Assembly: GCA_019314185.1 (NCBI GenBank)
Contig: JAFCZU010000051.1
Coordinates: 1 to 13,113, forward strand
Reading direction: 5' to 3'
Source of the DNA: Deltaproteobacteria bacterium
GTDB taxonomy: Bacteria; Desulfobacterota; Desulfobacteria; Desulfobacterales; ETH-SRB1
Length of the DNA: 13,113 nucleotides
This document shows positions 1 to 6,840 of the stretch, in pieces. The notes beneath the pieces were generated by a model. That model made no database searches, had not been told where the DNA came from, and saw only the letters and a program-made list of their open reading frames with translations. The number at the start of each line of letters is the position of its first letter. The first letter of the stretch is position 1. A program made the position numbers and the translations under genes.

Positions 1-152
1 GCGCCTCTGTGCCTTTGCCACTCTGCGCCTGAATAGTATAAAATTTGTATATGATAGTAAAAGAAAAAATATCAGTGATAATCAGCGTAGATTGGTAGCT
101 GAATAGTTACAAATTTTTCTGAATATTATATAATAAAATAGTGAGATTCAAT
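1..152 (+). promoter_or_regulatory. AT-rich leader with direct repeats and a candidate promoter
   Basis: No gene is seen in this stretch. The first ~28 bases (two copies of GCGCCT around CTCTGTGCC) look like the end of a dispersed intergenic repeat. A 20-base segment starting CTGAATAGT at 29-48 recurs imperfectly at 99-118, and CTGAATA begins again at 119. A TATAAT box at 129-134 has only a weak -35 candidate (GTTACA, 106-111, 17 nt spacer). It could drive the gene starting at 153 with a very short leader. The box is seen directly; promoter function is inference. Confidence 0.35.
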
Positions 153-1058
153 ATGGATGTAGTTAATCAATTAAAATCGCTTTTACAGGAAGCAGAGTTT
201 TATCGCTCCCAGGGATTATTCGATGAAGCAAAAACAAAATATCTTAATGTATCAAAATTAATAAAAAATAATAAACAGCTTAAAACAAGACAGAAACTTA
301 TTAATGGCATTACTTTGAAGATTAAAGGTATTGATAAGGCTATAGACAAAATAGAGAAAGCAATTGAAAAACCTGAATTGTCAGCAGAAGTTCAGGATGT
401 TATTAAAAAGATGTTCTTATTTGCGGCTGAAAGCAAGGATATGGGCGCTCTTGACGGTGCAATAGCCTTGGCCAGGTTTGGTCAGTACAAGCGGGCTTTA
501 ACAGAATTTAATAAATTAATAAAAAAGGAACAATTACAGATTGCTGCAGCTAAAAATATCATAAAATGCCACATGTTTCTTACTTCAATAGATGATGCCA
601 TTAAACAATATCAACAATGGGTTGATAATAATACCTTTATTCCGGAAAAGCTGGATAAAATCCGTGTTTTCCTTCAAAATATTCTTAATAAACACGAAAT
701 TGATAAAACGCTGTTTCAGTCAAAAGAGGCTGAAAAAGTAATAGATGATGAATTAGAGGAAGACGAAATACTTGATATCAGCTCCATTGCTATTGTTATG
801 GATAGCGGCCCCAAAAAGGGAGAGCTGGTTGAGTTTGATGTTACTTTCCAGTCAGGGAATGTAATAAGTATGTTAATACCGGAAAAAGAAAAAGAATTAA
901 TAGAAAATTTTAAGGTCGGCGTTATTTTAAATGATATTCAGTTTTATTCTTTAATAGCAATGTTTAGCGGTTCAGGTGTTATTGTTTCATTGACAGAGAT
1001 TAACATTGGGCCCAGAAGAGGGGATTATAACCTTGATATAGAAATCATAAATTCATAA
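153..1058 (+). CDS. TPR-like protein with unassigned beta-rich C-terminal domain
   Basis: A 301-residue protein of unknown function. ATG 153 is preferred over the in-frame GTG at 141 because GTGAG (141-145) then serves as a weak ribosome binding site. Residues ~1-185 are helical and resemble degenerate tetratricopeptide repeats: the pattern around LFDEAKTKYLNVSKLI (22-37) and GQYKRALTEFNKLI (110-123) has TPR-like spacing of alanine and aromatic residues. An acidic linker (DDELEEDE, 198-205) leads to a beta-rich domain (~207-301). In that domain GPKKGELVEFDVTF (219-232) and GPRRGDYNLDIEI (286-298) look like two related strands. There is no signal peptide or membrane segment, so it is probably cytosolic. 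It lies upstream of the MglA-like GTPase gene in the same direction, separated by a repeat element, which suggests a scaffold or partner role. That role is inference. Confidence 0.7.
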   Translation: MDVVNQLKSLLQEAEFYRSQGLFDEAKTKYLNVSKLIKNNKQLKTRQKLINGITLKIKGIDKAIDKIEKAIEKPELSAEVQDVIKKMFLFAAESKDMGALDGAIALARFGQYKRALTEFNKLIKKEQLQIAAAKNIIKCHMFLTSIDDAIKQYQQWVDNNTFIPEKLDKIRVFLQNILNKHEIDKTLFQSKEAEKVIDDELEEDEILDISSIAIVMDSGPKKGELVEFDVTFQSGNVISMLIPEKEKELIENFKVGVILNDIQFYSLIAMFSGSGVIVSLTEINIGPRRGDYNLDIEIINS

Positions 1059-1087
1059 ATTCATAATTTCGGATTTTGTTAATAATA

Positions 1088-1243
1088 ATGGCGTCGTGAA
1101 AAGTCCGATATACCAATTAATCGTTATTCCCGCGAAAGCAGGAATCAAGTCTTTTCAAGCAGTTGCAGAGCATCTGGACTCCGGTTTTCACCGGAGTGAC
1201 GACTTTTTATGGGTTCATTAATAGTATGGTGTCGTAAAAAGTC
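1088..1243. repeat. MITE-like palindromic repeat plus an adjacent end copy
   Basis: The element at 1088-1218 starts ATGGCGTCGTGAAAAGTC and ends with the related inverted sequence GACTTTTTATGGGTTCAT (1201-1218). Inside it are two hairpin-type arms: ATTCCCGCGAAAGCAGGAAT and CTCCGGTTTTCACCGGAG. The latter is a perfect 7-bp stem. A second copy of the end, ATGGTGTCGTAAAAAGTC, sits at 1226-1243, only 28 nt before the GTPase start. The ATTCCCGC...GGGAAT style of hairpin is a widespread class of bacterial dispersed repeat. There is no ORF inside, so this is a non-autonomous or REP-like element. It separates the TPR gene from mglA and may affect readthrough. Confidence 0.65.
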
Positions 1244-1271
1244 CCATCTACTGCGTTGCAGATCAAAATAT

Positions 1272-1892
1272 ATGGCTATTTTTAATATTAAAAAACGAGA
1301 AATAGAGTGCAAAATCGTTTATTACGGACCGGGTAGATGCGGGAAAACAACTAATCTTGAATATATATTCAAGGCCTATAAAAAACAAGTTGCCGGCAAA
1401 ATGGTTTCAGTTAACACAGAAAGCGATCGAACTCTTTTTTTTGACTTTCTTCCTATCGGACTTGGAAAAATAAAAGGTTGTGATGTCCGGGTACAGTTAT
1501 ATACAGTGCCTGGTCAGGTTCAATATGGTTCAACCAGAAAACTTGTTTTAAGAGGGGTTGACGGAGTTGTTTTTGTCGCTGATTCACTAAAAGTCAGGCG
1601 TGAAAAAAATATGCTTTCCTTAAAGGATCTTCAGATGAATTTAAAGGAATATGGCATTAATATCGTTAAAATTCCTCTTGTTCTGCAGTACAATAAGAGA
1701 GATCTTGCAGAAAAGGGCCTTCCTGTAATGTCTGTAGAGCAGATGGAAAAAGATTTAAACAGACAACTTAAAGTGTCATCTTTTTCCGCAAGTGCGTTTG
1801 TCGGTCGGGGTGTTGGTGATACATTAAAGGCATGCATGGAACTAACCTTAAAACACCTTCATAAAGAACTGAAATGGGGTTATCATATATGA
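1272..1892 (+). CDS. mglA: MglA-like Ras-superfamily GTPase
   Basis: A small Ras-like GTPase of 206 residues (MglA family, usually ~195). In Myxococcus MglA sets cell polarity and controls motility machinery when GTP-bound. All G motifs are visible: P-loop GPGRCGKT (19-26), the MglA-type switch I NTESDRTLFFDFLP (48-61), a switch II TVPGQ (78-82) with Thr/Pro in place of the DxxG Asp as MglA proteins have, NKRD (141-144) for guanine specificity, and an SASA segment as G5. Start ATG 1272 is chosen because MAIFNIKKREIECKIVYYG aligns with the family N terminus; the 21 upstream codons from 1209 come from repeat DNA. No clear Shine-Dalgarno precedes it. Its TGA overlaps the next ATG (ATGA), so the two genes are translationally coupled. 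The usual GAP partner MglB (Roadblock/LC7) is not in the window. MglA orthology is less certain than family membership. Confidence 0.88.
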   Translation: MAIFNIKKREIECKIVYYGPGRCGKTTNLEYIFKAYKKQVAGKMVSVNTESDRTLFFDFLPIGLGKIKGCDVRVQLYTVPGQVQYGSTRKLVLRGVDGVVFVADSLKVRREKNMLSLKDLQMNLKEYGINIVKIPLVLQYNKRDLAEKGLPVMSVEQMEKDLNRQLKVSSFSASAFVGRGVGDTLKACMELTLKHLHKELKWGYHI

Positions 1893-3046
1893 ACAAAGTT
1901 GTTTTTGCAGGCAGTCTTGAGTTCCTTAATTTGGGAGAAGTATTACAGCTTCTTGGCTCAAATGGCAGTACAGGCATTTTGCGTATAACCAGCAAATATG
2001 CCAAGAGCTCTGGACTAATATACTTACTGAATGGCAATCCTGTAAATGCGTCAGCCGATTCATTGAGTGGTATTGAGGCAGTTTATTCCTTGTTTGGCTG
2101 GCTCAAAGGAGATTTTGAATTTACTCAGGAACAGGTTAACGTAGAGAATGTTATCAAAAAAAGCCGAATGAAAATAATTCTGAACAGTTTAAGTATGCTT
2201 GATGATGGTGTTATTAAAAAGTTAGGACCTGTGTCTTTTGATAAAATATCTGACAGCTCGGGCAAGTCAGTGACTGTTCCAATTATCAAGGGGCCTCTTG
2301 TAGATTATATGTACGTAGTTGATGAAGAAGAGTTTACTGACGGCCAGGAAATTGTCATGGAAGGAAAATATGGTAACTGGATCTGGGTTGTTCTTGAGGG
2401 GGTTGTGGAGATTGTCAAAAAAACAGCTTATGGGCCAGTGACCATTCTCAGAATAGGAGAAGGCGCATTTGTAGGAAGTATGGCTTCTTTTTTAATGGAA
2501 GGGAGTGTTCGCAGCGCTACAGTTGTAGCTAATGGTAATGTTCAACTGGGCGTTATGGATTTAAAGCGTCTTTCCATTGATTTTTCATGCTTGTCACATG
2601 AATTCAGAGGGCTTGTATTAAGTCTCGACAAAAGATTGAAACAGGTGACGGAAAGGGCAGTCGGCATAAATATTGATTGTGACCTGGTAGATAAATTGAT
2701 CAAAGATAATAAGCCAATAATTAAACAGGGTGAGGCTGAAGATAAAATATATATTATTTCAGAAGGCGAAGCATGGGTTGTTCGATATACAGATAATAAA
2801 CATGTGATGCTGGCAAATCTTTGTAAAGGAGATGTTTTTGGACATGTTCCTTTTTTTGATACAGGTCATGAATCGTTTTCCGCTTCTGTTTATGGATCAA
2901 ACGATTTGAAGGTAAGAACTGTTAATTCTGAGGATCTTCAGAATGAATATAATAATCTTTCATCCATTTTTAAAAATATTGTCGAAAACATTGCAACATG
3001 CATATCGGTTACAACCAGACTGGCGTGTAACTACTCAGGTGGATAG
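1889..3046 (+). CDS. DUF4388 (PATAN) protein with two cyclic-nucleotide-binding-like domains
   Basis: A 385-residue cytosolic protein. ATG 1889 overlaps the GTPase stop codon by 4 nt, with GGGG at 1876-1879 as a possible ribosome binding site; the alternative ATG at 1874 is less natural. Residues ~4-110 match the DUF4388/PATAN pattern (FAGSLEFLNLGEVLQLLGSN, then TGILRI, then a GLIYLLNGNPVNA strand-turn). Two cNMP-binding-type beta rolls follow, at ~148-235 and ~275-350. The first phosphate-binding cassette (GEGAFVGSMASFLMEGSVRSAT, 190-211) keeps the Arg (R208) but lacks the FGE glutamate. The second (KGDVFGHVPFFDTGHESFSAS) has FGH and no Arg. The domains may therefore bind a different ligand, bind weakly, or be structural. 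Coupling to the GTPase suggests an effector or regulator of it. That link is inferred from context. Confidence 0.8.
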   Translation: MNKVVFAGSLEFLNLGEVLQLLGSNGSTGILRITSKYAKSSGLIYLLNGNPVNASADSLSGIEAVYSLFGWLKGDFEFTQEQVNVENVIKKSRMKIILNSLSMLDDGVIKKLGPVSFDKISDSSGKSVTVPIIKGPLVDYMYVVDEEEFTDGQEIVMEGKYGNWIWVVLEGVVEIVKKTAYGPVTILRIGEGAFVGSMASFLMEGSVRSATVVANGNVQLGVMDLKRLSIDFSCLSHEFRGLVLSLDKRLKQVTERAVGINIDCDLVDKLIKDNKPIIKQGEAEDKIYIISEGEAWVVRYTDNKHVMLANLCKGDVFGHVPFFDTGHESFSASVYGSNDLKVRTVNSEDLQNEYNNLSSIFKNIVENIATCISVTTRLACNYSGG

Positions 3047-3197
3047 GCTGAAGGTTGAAGACTGTTAGGGAAAAGCGCATTTTGAAGCTATGTTTGATGC
3101 AAGAATCAGACTCGGTCGCCTCGCCTGAGCTCGCGATGAGAGCTTCAGCCTGACTACGCAAGTAGTTACAAAACCGCTCTATAAAAAATCGTAAAAC
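3047..3197. other. Intergenic repeat-like spacer
   Basis: No gene is seen. The stretch has loosely palindromic content: GAAGCT (3084-3089) pairs with AGCTTC (3141-3146), and CGCCTCGCCTGAGCTCGCGATGAG lies between. The core AGCCTGACT (3147-3155) resembles AGCCTGACTGCG at 9048-9059. Its inverse form, GTCAGGCTT, occurs near 12320. This suggests a family of structured intergenic repeats. It splits the pilZ gene from the preceding operon, and no promoter can be identified confidently. Confidence 0.35.
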
Positions 3198-3542
3198 ATG
3201 ATAATAAACAACAGAAAGCATCATAGAATCGATTCATTAAATTTAATATCTTATGTTTGTTTTGATGAAGATAATAATCCTGTAATGCAGGGAATGGGAA
3301 GAACGTTGAATGTCAGTGAAAGCGGAATTCTTCTCGATACCAACGTTATGATCGATTCAAATTATACTTTGTCGTTGAAAATAGGCCTTGAAGATGAACT
3401 GATGGATATTAAAGGAAAGGTTGTTTATTCCAGGTCAGGCGGGGATGGAAACTTTAAAACTGGAATTCAATTGTTTGAAATCGAACAAAACACATTGAAA
3501 CTATTAAAAAAATATATCAAAAGATTTATGATGGTCTCGTAA
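3198..3542 (+). CDS. Single-domain PilZ protein (c-di-GMP receptor)
   Basis: A 114-residue stand-alone PilZ domain, expected to bind cyclic di-GMP and pass the signal to a partner, often flagellar, pilus or polysaccharide machinery. Both ligand motifs are intact: RKHHR (6-10) fits RxxxR, and NVSESG (38-43) fits [D/N]xSxxG. Strands typical of the beta barrel follow (ILLDT, TLSLKIGL, IKGKVVYS, FKTGIQLFEI). It starts at ATG 3198 with no evident Shine-Dalgarno. The last residues (MVS) and the stop codon lie inside a dispersed repeat end (3531-3548), so the natural C terminus may have been altered. Together with the upstream GTPase cluster it suggests c-di-GMP input into a polarity or surface-behaviour system. 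The domain call is firm; the process is inferred. Confidence 0.88.
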   Translation: MIINNRKHHRIDSLNLISYVCFDEDNNPVMQGMGRTLNVSESGILLDTNVMIDSNYTLSLKIGLEDELMDIKGKVVYSRSGGDGNFKTGIQLFEIEQNTLKLLKKYIKRFMMVS

Positions 3543-3548
3543 AAAGTA
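3531..3548 (+). repeat. Copy of the TCGTAAAAAGT repeat end at the pilZ stop codon
   Basis: ATGGTCTCGTAAAAAGTA matches the repeat end ATGGTGTCGTAAAAAGTC at 1226-1243 in 16 of 18 positions. The TAA inside it (3540-3542) is the stop of the PilZ gene. About 10 nt downstream comes CAGAGAGCACAGAGAC, which resembles a common low-complexity intergenic repeat. Confidence 0.55.
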
Positions 3549-3661
3549 GAATTTACCAGAGAGCACAGAGACAACTATTTGCAATTTGTAAAAAATCTAA
3601 AAAGCGTTAAGGGCTTGATATAACATTTAACACCTAATGTTTGATGAAGAGGTTTTAATAT

Positions 3662-4555
3662 ATGGAACAAATAGTAATTAAAACAAATTTTCCGGACTTA
3701 AACTTGATAAAATGCGGGAAGGTTAGAGATTTATACGATCTTGGCGAGGAACTTTTAATCGTTGCGACAGATCGAATATCAGCTTTTGACGTTATAATGC
3801 CGGATCCTGTCCCCGATAAAGGTAAAATACTGACCCAGATTTCACTTTTCTGGTTCAAGGTAATGGAGCCTCTTATAAACAATCATGTAATTACCGCCAA
3901 CGTGGATGACTATCCGTCAGTTTGTAAACCTTATTCTCAAATTCTGCGAGGAAGGAGTATGCTTGTTAAAAAGTCAAAGCCGCTTTCTATTGAATGTGTT
4001 GTAAGAGGATATATATCAGGTTCAGGTTGGAAATCATACCAGGAATCAGGAGCTGTCTGCGGTATAAAACTTGCTGAAGGCCTGAAGGAATCCGACAAAC
4101 TTCCAGAGCCGATTTTTACTCCCTCAACAAAAGAAGAGACTGGACTTCATGATATAAATATTAATTTTGAAGAAGCTGAAAAAAGGATCGGAAAAGCTGC
4201 TGCAAATAAGGTAAAAGAGCTTAGTATTGCAATATATAAAAAGGGTTTTGAATTAGCTGAAAAAAAAGGAATAATCATTGCCGATACAAAATTTGAATTC
4301 GGTTTTTTGGGAAACGATATTATTCTTATTGATGAAGTGCTGACACCTGATTCATCCAGATTTTGGCTAAAAGATACTTACACGCCAGGCGGATCGCAAA
4401 AGAGTTTTGATAAACAGTATGTTAGAGATTATCTGATTTCAATAAACTGGGACAAAAAGCCGCCAGCGCCATCTCTTCCCGACTATGTTATCAGTAATAC
4501 ACGCAAAAAATATATTGAAGCATTAACACAGATTACCGGCAGTGACCTGTCCTGA
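3662..4555 (+). CDS. purC: Phosphoribosylaminoimidazole-succinocarboxamide synthase (SAICAR synthetase)
   Basis: PurC joins aspartate to CAIR using ATP to make SAICAR, a step of de novo purine synthesis in the cytosol. At 297 residues it is the longer bacterial/yeast-like form rather than the ~237-residue E. coli type. Visible family motifs are GKVRDLYDL (19-27), ATDRISAFD (35-43), GYISGSGW (116-123), the [12 protein letters not shown] segment, [11 protein letters not shown] (204-214) and [14 protein letters not shown] (222-235). The ATG at 3662 has AAGAGG (3647-3652) nine bases upstream. It stands alone, with intergenic repeats on both sides and no other purine gene nearby. No purine riboswitch is recognisable in its 119-base leader. 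Confidence 0.96.
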   Translation: MEQIVIKTNFPDLNLIKCGKVRDLYDLGEELLIVATDRISAFDVIMPDPVPDKGKILTQISLFWFKVMEPLINNHVITANVDDYPSVCKPYSQILRGRSMLVKKSKPLSIECVVRGYISGSGWKSYQESGAVCGIKLAEGLKESDKLPEPIFTPSTKEETGLHDININFEEAEKRIGKAAANKVKELSIAIYKKGFELAEKKGIIIADTKFEFGFLGNDIILIDEVLTPDSSRFWLKDTYTPGGSQKSFDKQYVRDYLISINWDKKPPAPSLPDYVISNTRKKYIEALTQITGSDLS

Positions 4556-4630
4556 GATCGGAAGTTGGAGGTCAGGGATCAGATATCAAAGTAAACTGCA
4601 ACGAACAACCCTTCTTAATTCGAAGTTTCG

Positions 4631-4716
4631 TAACATTTTAGCTTTTTGAAAAAATTTAACTTTGACAGCGGTTTTTGAACCGCAGAATATCGAACAAGGA
4701 ATTATGAATGTCGAAG
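4631..4716 (+). repeat. Left arm of an ~86 bp inverted repeat around the parB-like gene
   Basis: The inner 44 bases (4673-4716, beginning TTTTGAACCGCAGAATATC and ending GTCGAAG) match the reverse complement of 5838-5881 at 41 of 44 positions. The similarity continues outward, less perfectly, through TAACATTTTAGCTTTTTGAAA (4631 onward) against the complement of 5882-5924. Neither arm contains an ORF. The arms bracket only the parB-like gene and a small palindromic element. Confidence 0.8.
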
Positions 4717-4742
4717 TAATGTATTCTATCATTTTTTAATAT

Positions 4743-4861
4743 GTAAAAAGATAGCTTGCCGGGGCATAGCCGTAAGCTACGCTTGGAGCGTAGCGATTCC
4801 ACAATTCGACATTCGATATTCAAATGATGATGGCTTGAATCGGCATATTCTATCTTTTTAC
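4743..4861. repeat. Small element with 12-bp perfect terminal inverted repeats
   Basis: GTAAAAAGATAG (4743-4754) and CTATCTTTTTAC (4850-4861) are perfect inverted copies. Inside is a strong hairpin, GCTACGCT-TGG-AGCGTAGC (4776-4794). The ends resemble the TCGTAAAAAGTC repeat ends elsewhere in the window. Bases just past the right end (ACGAGG, 4860-4865) supply the ribosome binding site of the parB-like gene. It contains no ORF, so it fits a MITE-like or REP-like element. Confidence 0.6.
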
Positions 4862-4871
4862 GAGGTCTGCA

Positions 4872-5822
4872 TTGAAAATAAAAACCGTAAAACTATCTTG
4901 TATCGATTTAAAAGATAATACCTACCGTATAACAACAAGGTCGGATATTGACGATCTTGTTAATTCAATAAAAAATATTGGGTTGATAAATCCGCCATTA
5001 TTAAAATTGGATGGATTAAAGTATATTATTGTATGCGGTTTCAGGCGAATAAATGCCTGCAAGTTTCTTGGCTATCCCGGAATTGAAGCTGCAATAGTTG
5101 ATTCCAATGCAGACAATCTCGAATGTGTAAAGCTTGCAATAACAGATAATGCGCTGCAAAGGCCGCTTAACCTTGTCGAAAAATCCAGATCCATTAATAT
5201 GCTTTCCTGTTTTTACGACGATTATAACAGTCTGTCAAAAGCAGCATCAGTACTTGGCTTGCCTGAAAATCCTTCATTTGTAAAAAAAATTGAAACCATC
5301 TGCCATCTTCCCTCTGTCATTCAAAATTGCATACTTTCTGAAACGGTTTCGCTAAGTGTGGCAATAGAGCTTGGCATGTTTAACCGCGATGAGGGTATTG
5401 TTTTTGCGAATCTTTTTAATAATCTTAAATTAAGCTTGAATAAACAGAGAGAAATAATAACTCTGATTAAAGAAATATCTGTTCGTGATGATATCTCAAT
5501 CATGGAGGTCTTCCAGGAAAGCGATTTCCTGGAAACTCTAAATGATAATAATCTTGATCGATCACAAAAGAGCCAGAAAATAAGATTTTATTTAAAACAG
5601 CGTCGTTACCCTGAAATAACAAATGCTGATAAAAAGTTTAAACAAAACATTAAAGAGCTAAAACTTGGGAATAATATTAAACTGGTTCCGCCCAATAATT
5701 TTGAAGGAGCTACTTATACCTTAAAGTTATTCTTTAACAATACAGAGGAACTTCAAAACAGCCTGGACACTGTAAATGGTATTTGTCAAAGGCGCTCGCT
5801 AAATAAAATCTTTAACATCTAA
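4872..5822 (+). CDS. Orphan ParB/Spo0J-type DNA-binding protein
   Basis: A 316-residue ParB-superfamily protein. The N-terminal ParB/sulfiredoxin-like fold shows CGFRRINA (55-62) at the place of the canonical GERRxRA CTP-binding box, with the Glu replaced by Phe, and DNALQRPLNLVEK (92-104) at the ENLQRxDLNPxE box. Residues ~118-165 (LSKAASVLGLPENPSFVKKIETICHLP, then ETVSLSVAIEL) fit the ParB helix-turn-helix region. The C-terminal ~120 residues are not assigned. The TTG start at 4872 is supported by GAGG (4862-4865) six bases upstream and by the fold beginning at once. No parA gene or parS-like palindrome is visible, so chromosome or plasmid partitioning cannot be claimed; regulation of DNA is an alternative. 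It is flanked by long inverted repeats and its coding sequence is AT-rich. Confidence 0.82.
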   Translation: MKIKTVKLSCIDLKDNTYRITTRSDIDDLVNSIKNIGLINPPLLKLDGLKYIIVCGFRRINACKFLGYPGIEAAIVDSNADNLECVKLAITDNALQRPLNLVEKSRSINMLSCFYDDYNSLSKAASVLGLPENPSFVKKIETICHLPSVIQNCILSETVSLSVAIELGMFNRDEGIVFANLFNNLKLSLNKQREIITLIKEISVRDDISIMEVFQESDFLETLNDNNLDRSQKSQKIRFYLKQRRYPEITNADKKFKQNIKELKLGNNIKLVPPNNFEGATYTLKLFFNNTEELQNSLDTVNGICQRRSLNKIFNI

Positions 5823-5837
5823 TATCTCCCATCCTTA

Positions 5838-5924
5838 CTTCGAGATTCATAATTTCTTGTTTGATATTCTGCGGTTCAAAACAAATCCGTAAGTTTAAAT
5901 TCGTTTTAAAAAACTAAAGTGTTA
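5838..5924 (-). repeat. Right arm of the ~86 bp inverted repeat around the parB-like gene
   Basis: This is the reverse-complement partner of 4631-4716. The inner part is 5838-5881 (41 of 44 identical) and the outer, less conserved part runs to 5924. It begins 15 nt after the parB-like stop codon. It directly abuts the next dispersed repeat (5925-6046), so two repeat units are joined end to end. Confidence 0.8.
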
Positions 5925-6046
5925 TAAATTTTAAAGCAAAATATACTGCCTGTGATTTTAAGTACGGCGCCAATCAATTAAGTATAAGATTCTTGATACC
6001 TTCTTAGATTCAATATGTTATATCTCTTTTGCGTCTGGTCGTAATG
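5925..6046 (+). repeat. Dispersed intergenic repeat, copy A
   Basis: Two blocks match the reverse complement of the sequence after ablB. Block 5925-5953 (TAAATTTTAAA...CTGCCTGT) matches 12554-12582 at 27 of 29 bases. Block 6012-6046 (AATATGTTATATCTC...GTAATG) matches 12484-12518 at 31 of 35, with all four differences being transitions. The sequence between the blocks is longer here than in copy B. There is no ORF. The rest of the gap to the tetR promoter (6047-6148) is AT-rich with nothing recognisable. Confidence 0.75.
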
Positions 6047-6148
6047 AATTTTATAATTTATTTTCAAATTTAATTATCCATCTGCTTTGTGGTAGAAATG
6101 AGTTTGTAAATTTATGATTATCAATTATGCAAAAAAACGAATATTTCC

Positions 6149-6177
6149 TTGACTAAACAGTAGATAACAATTATAAG
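6149..6177 (+). promoter_or_regulatory. Sigma70-type promoter of the tetR gene
   Basis: TTGACT (6149-6154) and TATAAG (6172-6177) are separated by 17 bases, so transcription should start about 27 nt before ATG 6211. TAACAATT (6165-6172) lies in the spacer up to the -10 box and equals the arm of the palindrome after the tetR gene, which makes it a candidate autoregulatory half-site. Confidence 0.65.
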
Positions 6178-6210
6178 AGTTTTTAACAAATAAATTTGAT
6201 TCAGGGAATT

Positions 6211-6840
6211 ATGGGAATACAGGAAAGAAAAGAACGAGAAAAGGAAAGAAGGCGTCAACAAATAATGATTGCCGCAAAAAAAGTCTTTTCTTTTAAGGGG
6301 TTTAACAAGGCAACAATGGAGGATATTGCCAGTGAAGCAGAGCTGAGCCCTGGTACTCTTTATCTTTATTTCAAGAATAAAGATGAGTTGTGCGCCTCTC
6401 TTTCTCTAAGGATACTTCAATATCTGAATGTTCGATTAAAACATGTCAGCAGCGAGAAGGGCTTAGAGCCGGAACAAAGGTTGGATGCATTAAAGGTGGC
6501 CATGTATGATGTTCATGAATTTGATCCTTTAATACTGATTAATATGTTTCGTCTTCAATCGAGTGAAACCCTCAACAATTTATCACCTGAGCTTATTAAA
6601 GACATTACAGAATTGCTTAACAGTTCCCTCGGGGCAATGGCTTCAATATTTGAAGAGGGGATAAATAAAGGTGTTTTTATTGATGAAAAGCCTTTAGTCC
6701 TTGCAAATGTACTATGGTCGTTATTTTCAGGTATTGTTTTATGGAGAGAAAGTAAAAGGATAATGAGTGAGGGTAAAAATAATCTTAAATTAACTTTTGA
6801 AATACCATTTGAAATATTTTGCAGGGGAATAAAAAAATAA
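6211..6840 (+). CDS. TetR/AcrR-family transcriptional regulator
   Basis: A 209-residue TetR-type repressor. The N-terminal helix-turn-helix domain (~15-60) is typical: QQIMIAAKKVFSFKGFNKAT, MEDIASEAELSPGTLYLYF and KNKDEL. The remaining ~145 residues form the variable ligand-binding and dimer domain, so the effector cannot be read off. ATG 6211 is preferred to the TTG at 6196 because the family start fits and AGGGA (6203-6207) lies just upstream, though the 3-nt spacing is short. It has its own promoter and a terminator after it, and lies 124 bases before acs in the same direction. That position suggests it may control acs or respond to an acyl-CoA or fatty acid, but the target is not shown. 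The N-terminal tail is highly charged (ERKEREKERRR). Confidence 0.92.
   Translation: MGIQERKEREKERRRQQIMIAAKKVFSFKGFNKATMEDIASEAELSPGTLYLYFKNKDELCASLSLRILQYLNVRLKHVSSEKGLEPEQRLDALKVAMYDVHEFDPLILINMFRLQSSETLNNLSPELIKDITELLNSSLGAMASIFEEGINKGVFIDEKPLVLANVLWSLFSGIVLWRESKRIMSEGKNNLKLTFEIPFEIFCRGIKK

Noticed and set aside
1209..1271. Upstream ATG giving a longer GTPase (227 residues)
   Set aside because: The extra 21 codons lie in repeat DNA and the family N terminus aligns with ATG 1272.
3543..3661. Purine riboswitch or other leader control before purC
   Set aside because: No recognisable aptamer or terminator/antiterminator pair is seen, and no convincing -35/-10 pair could be chosen.
4631..5924. 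Complete insertion sequence carrying its own transposase
   Set aside because: The only gene inside is ParB-like; no DDE, HUH or recombinase motif is present.
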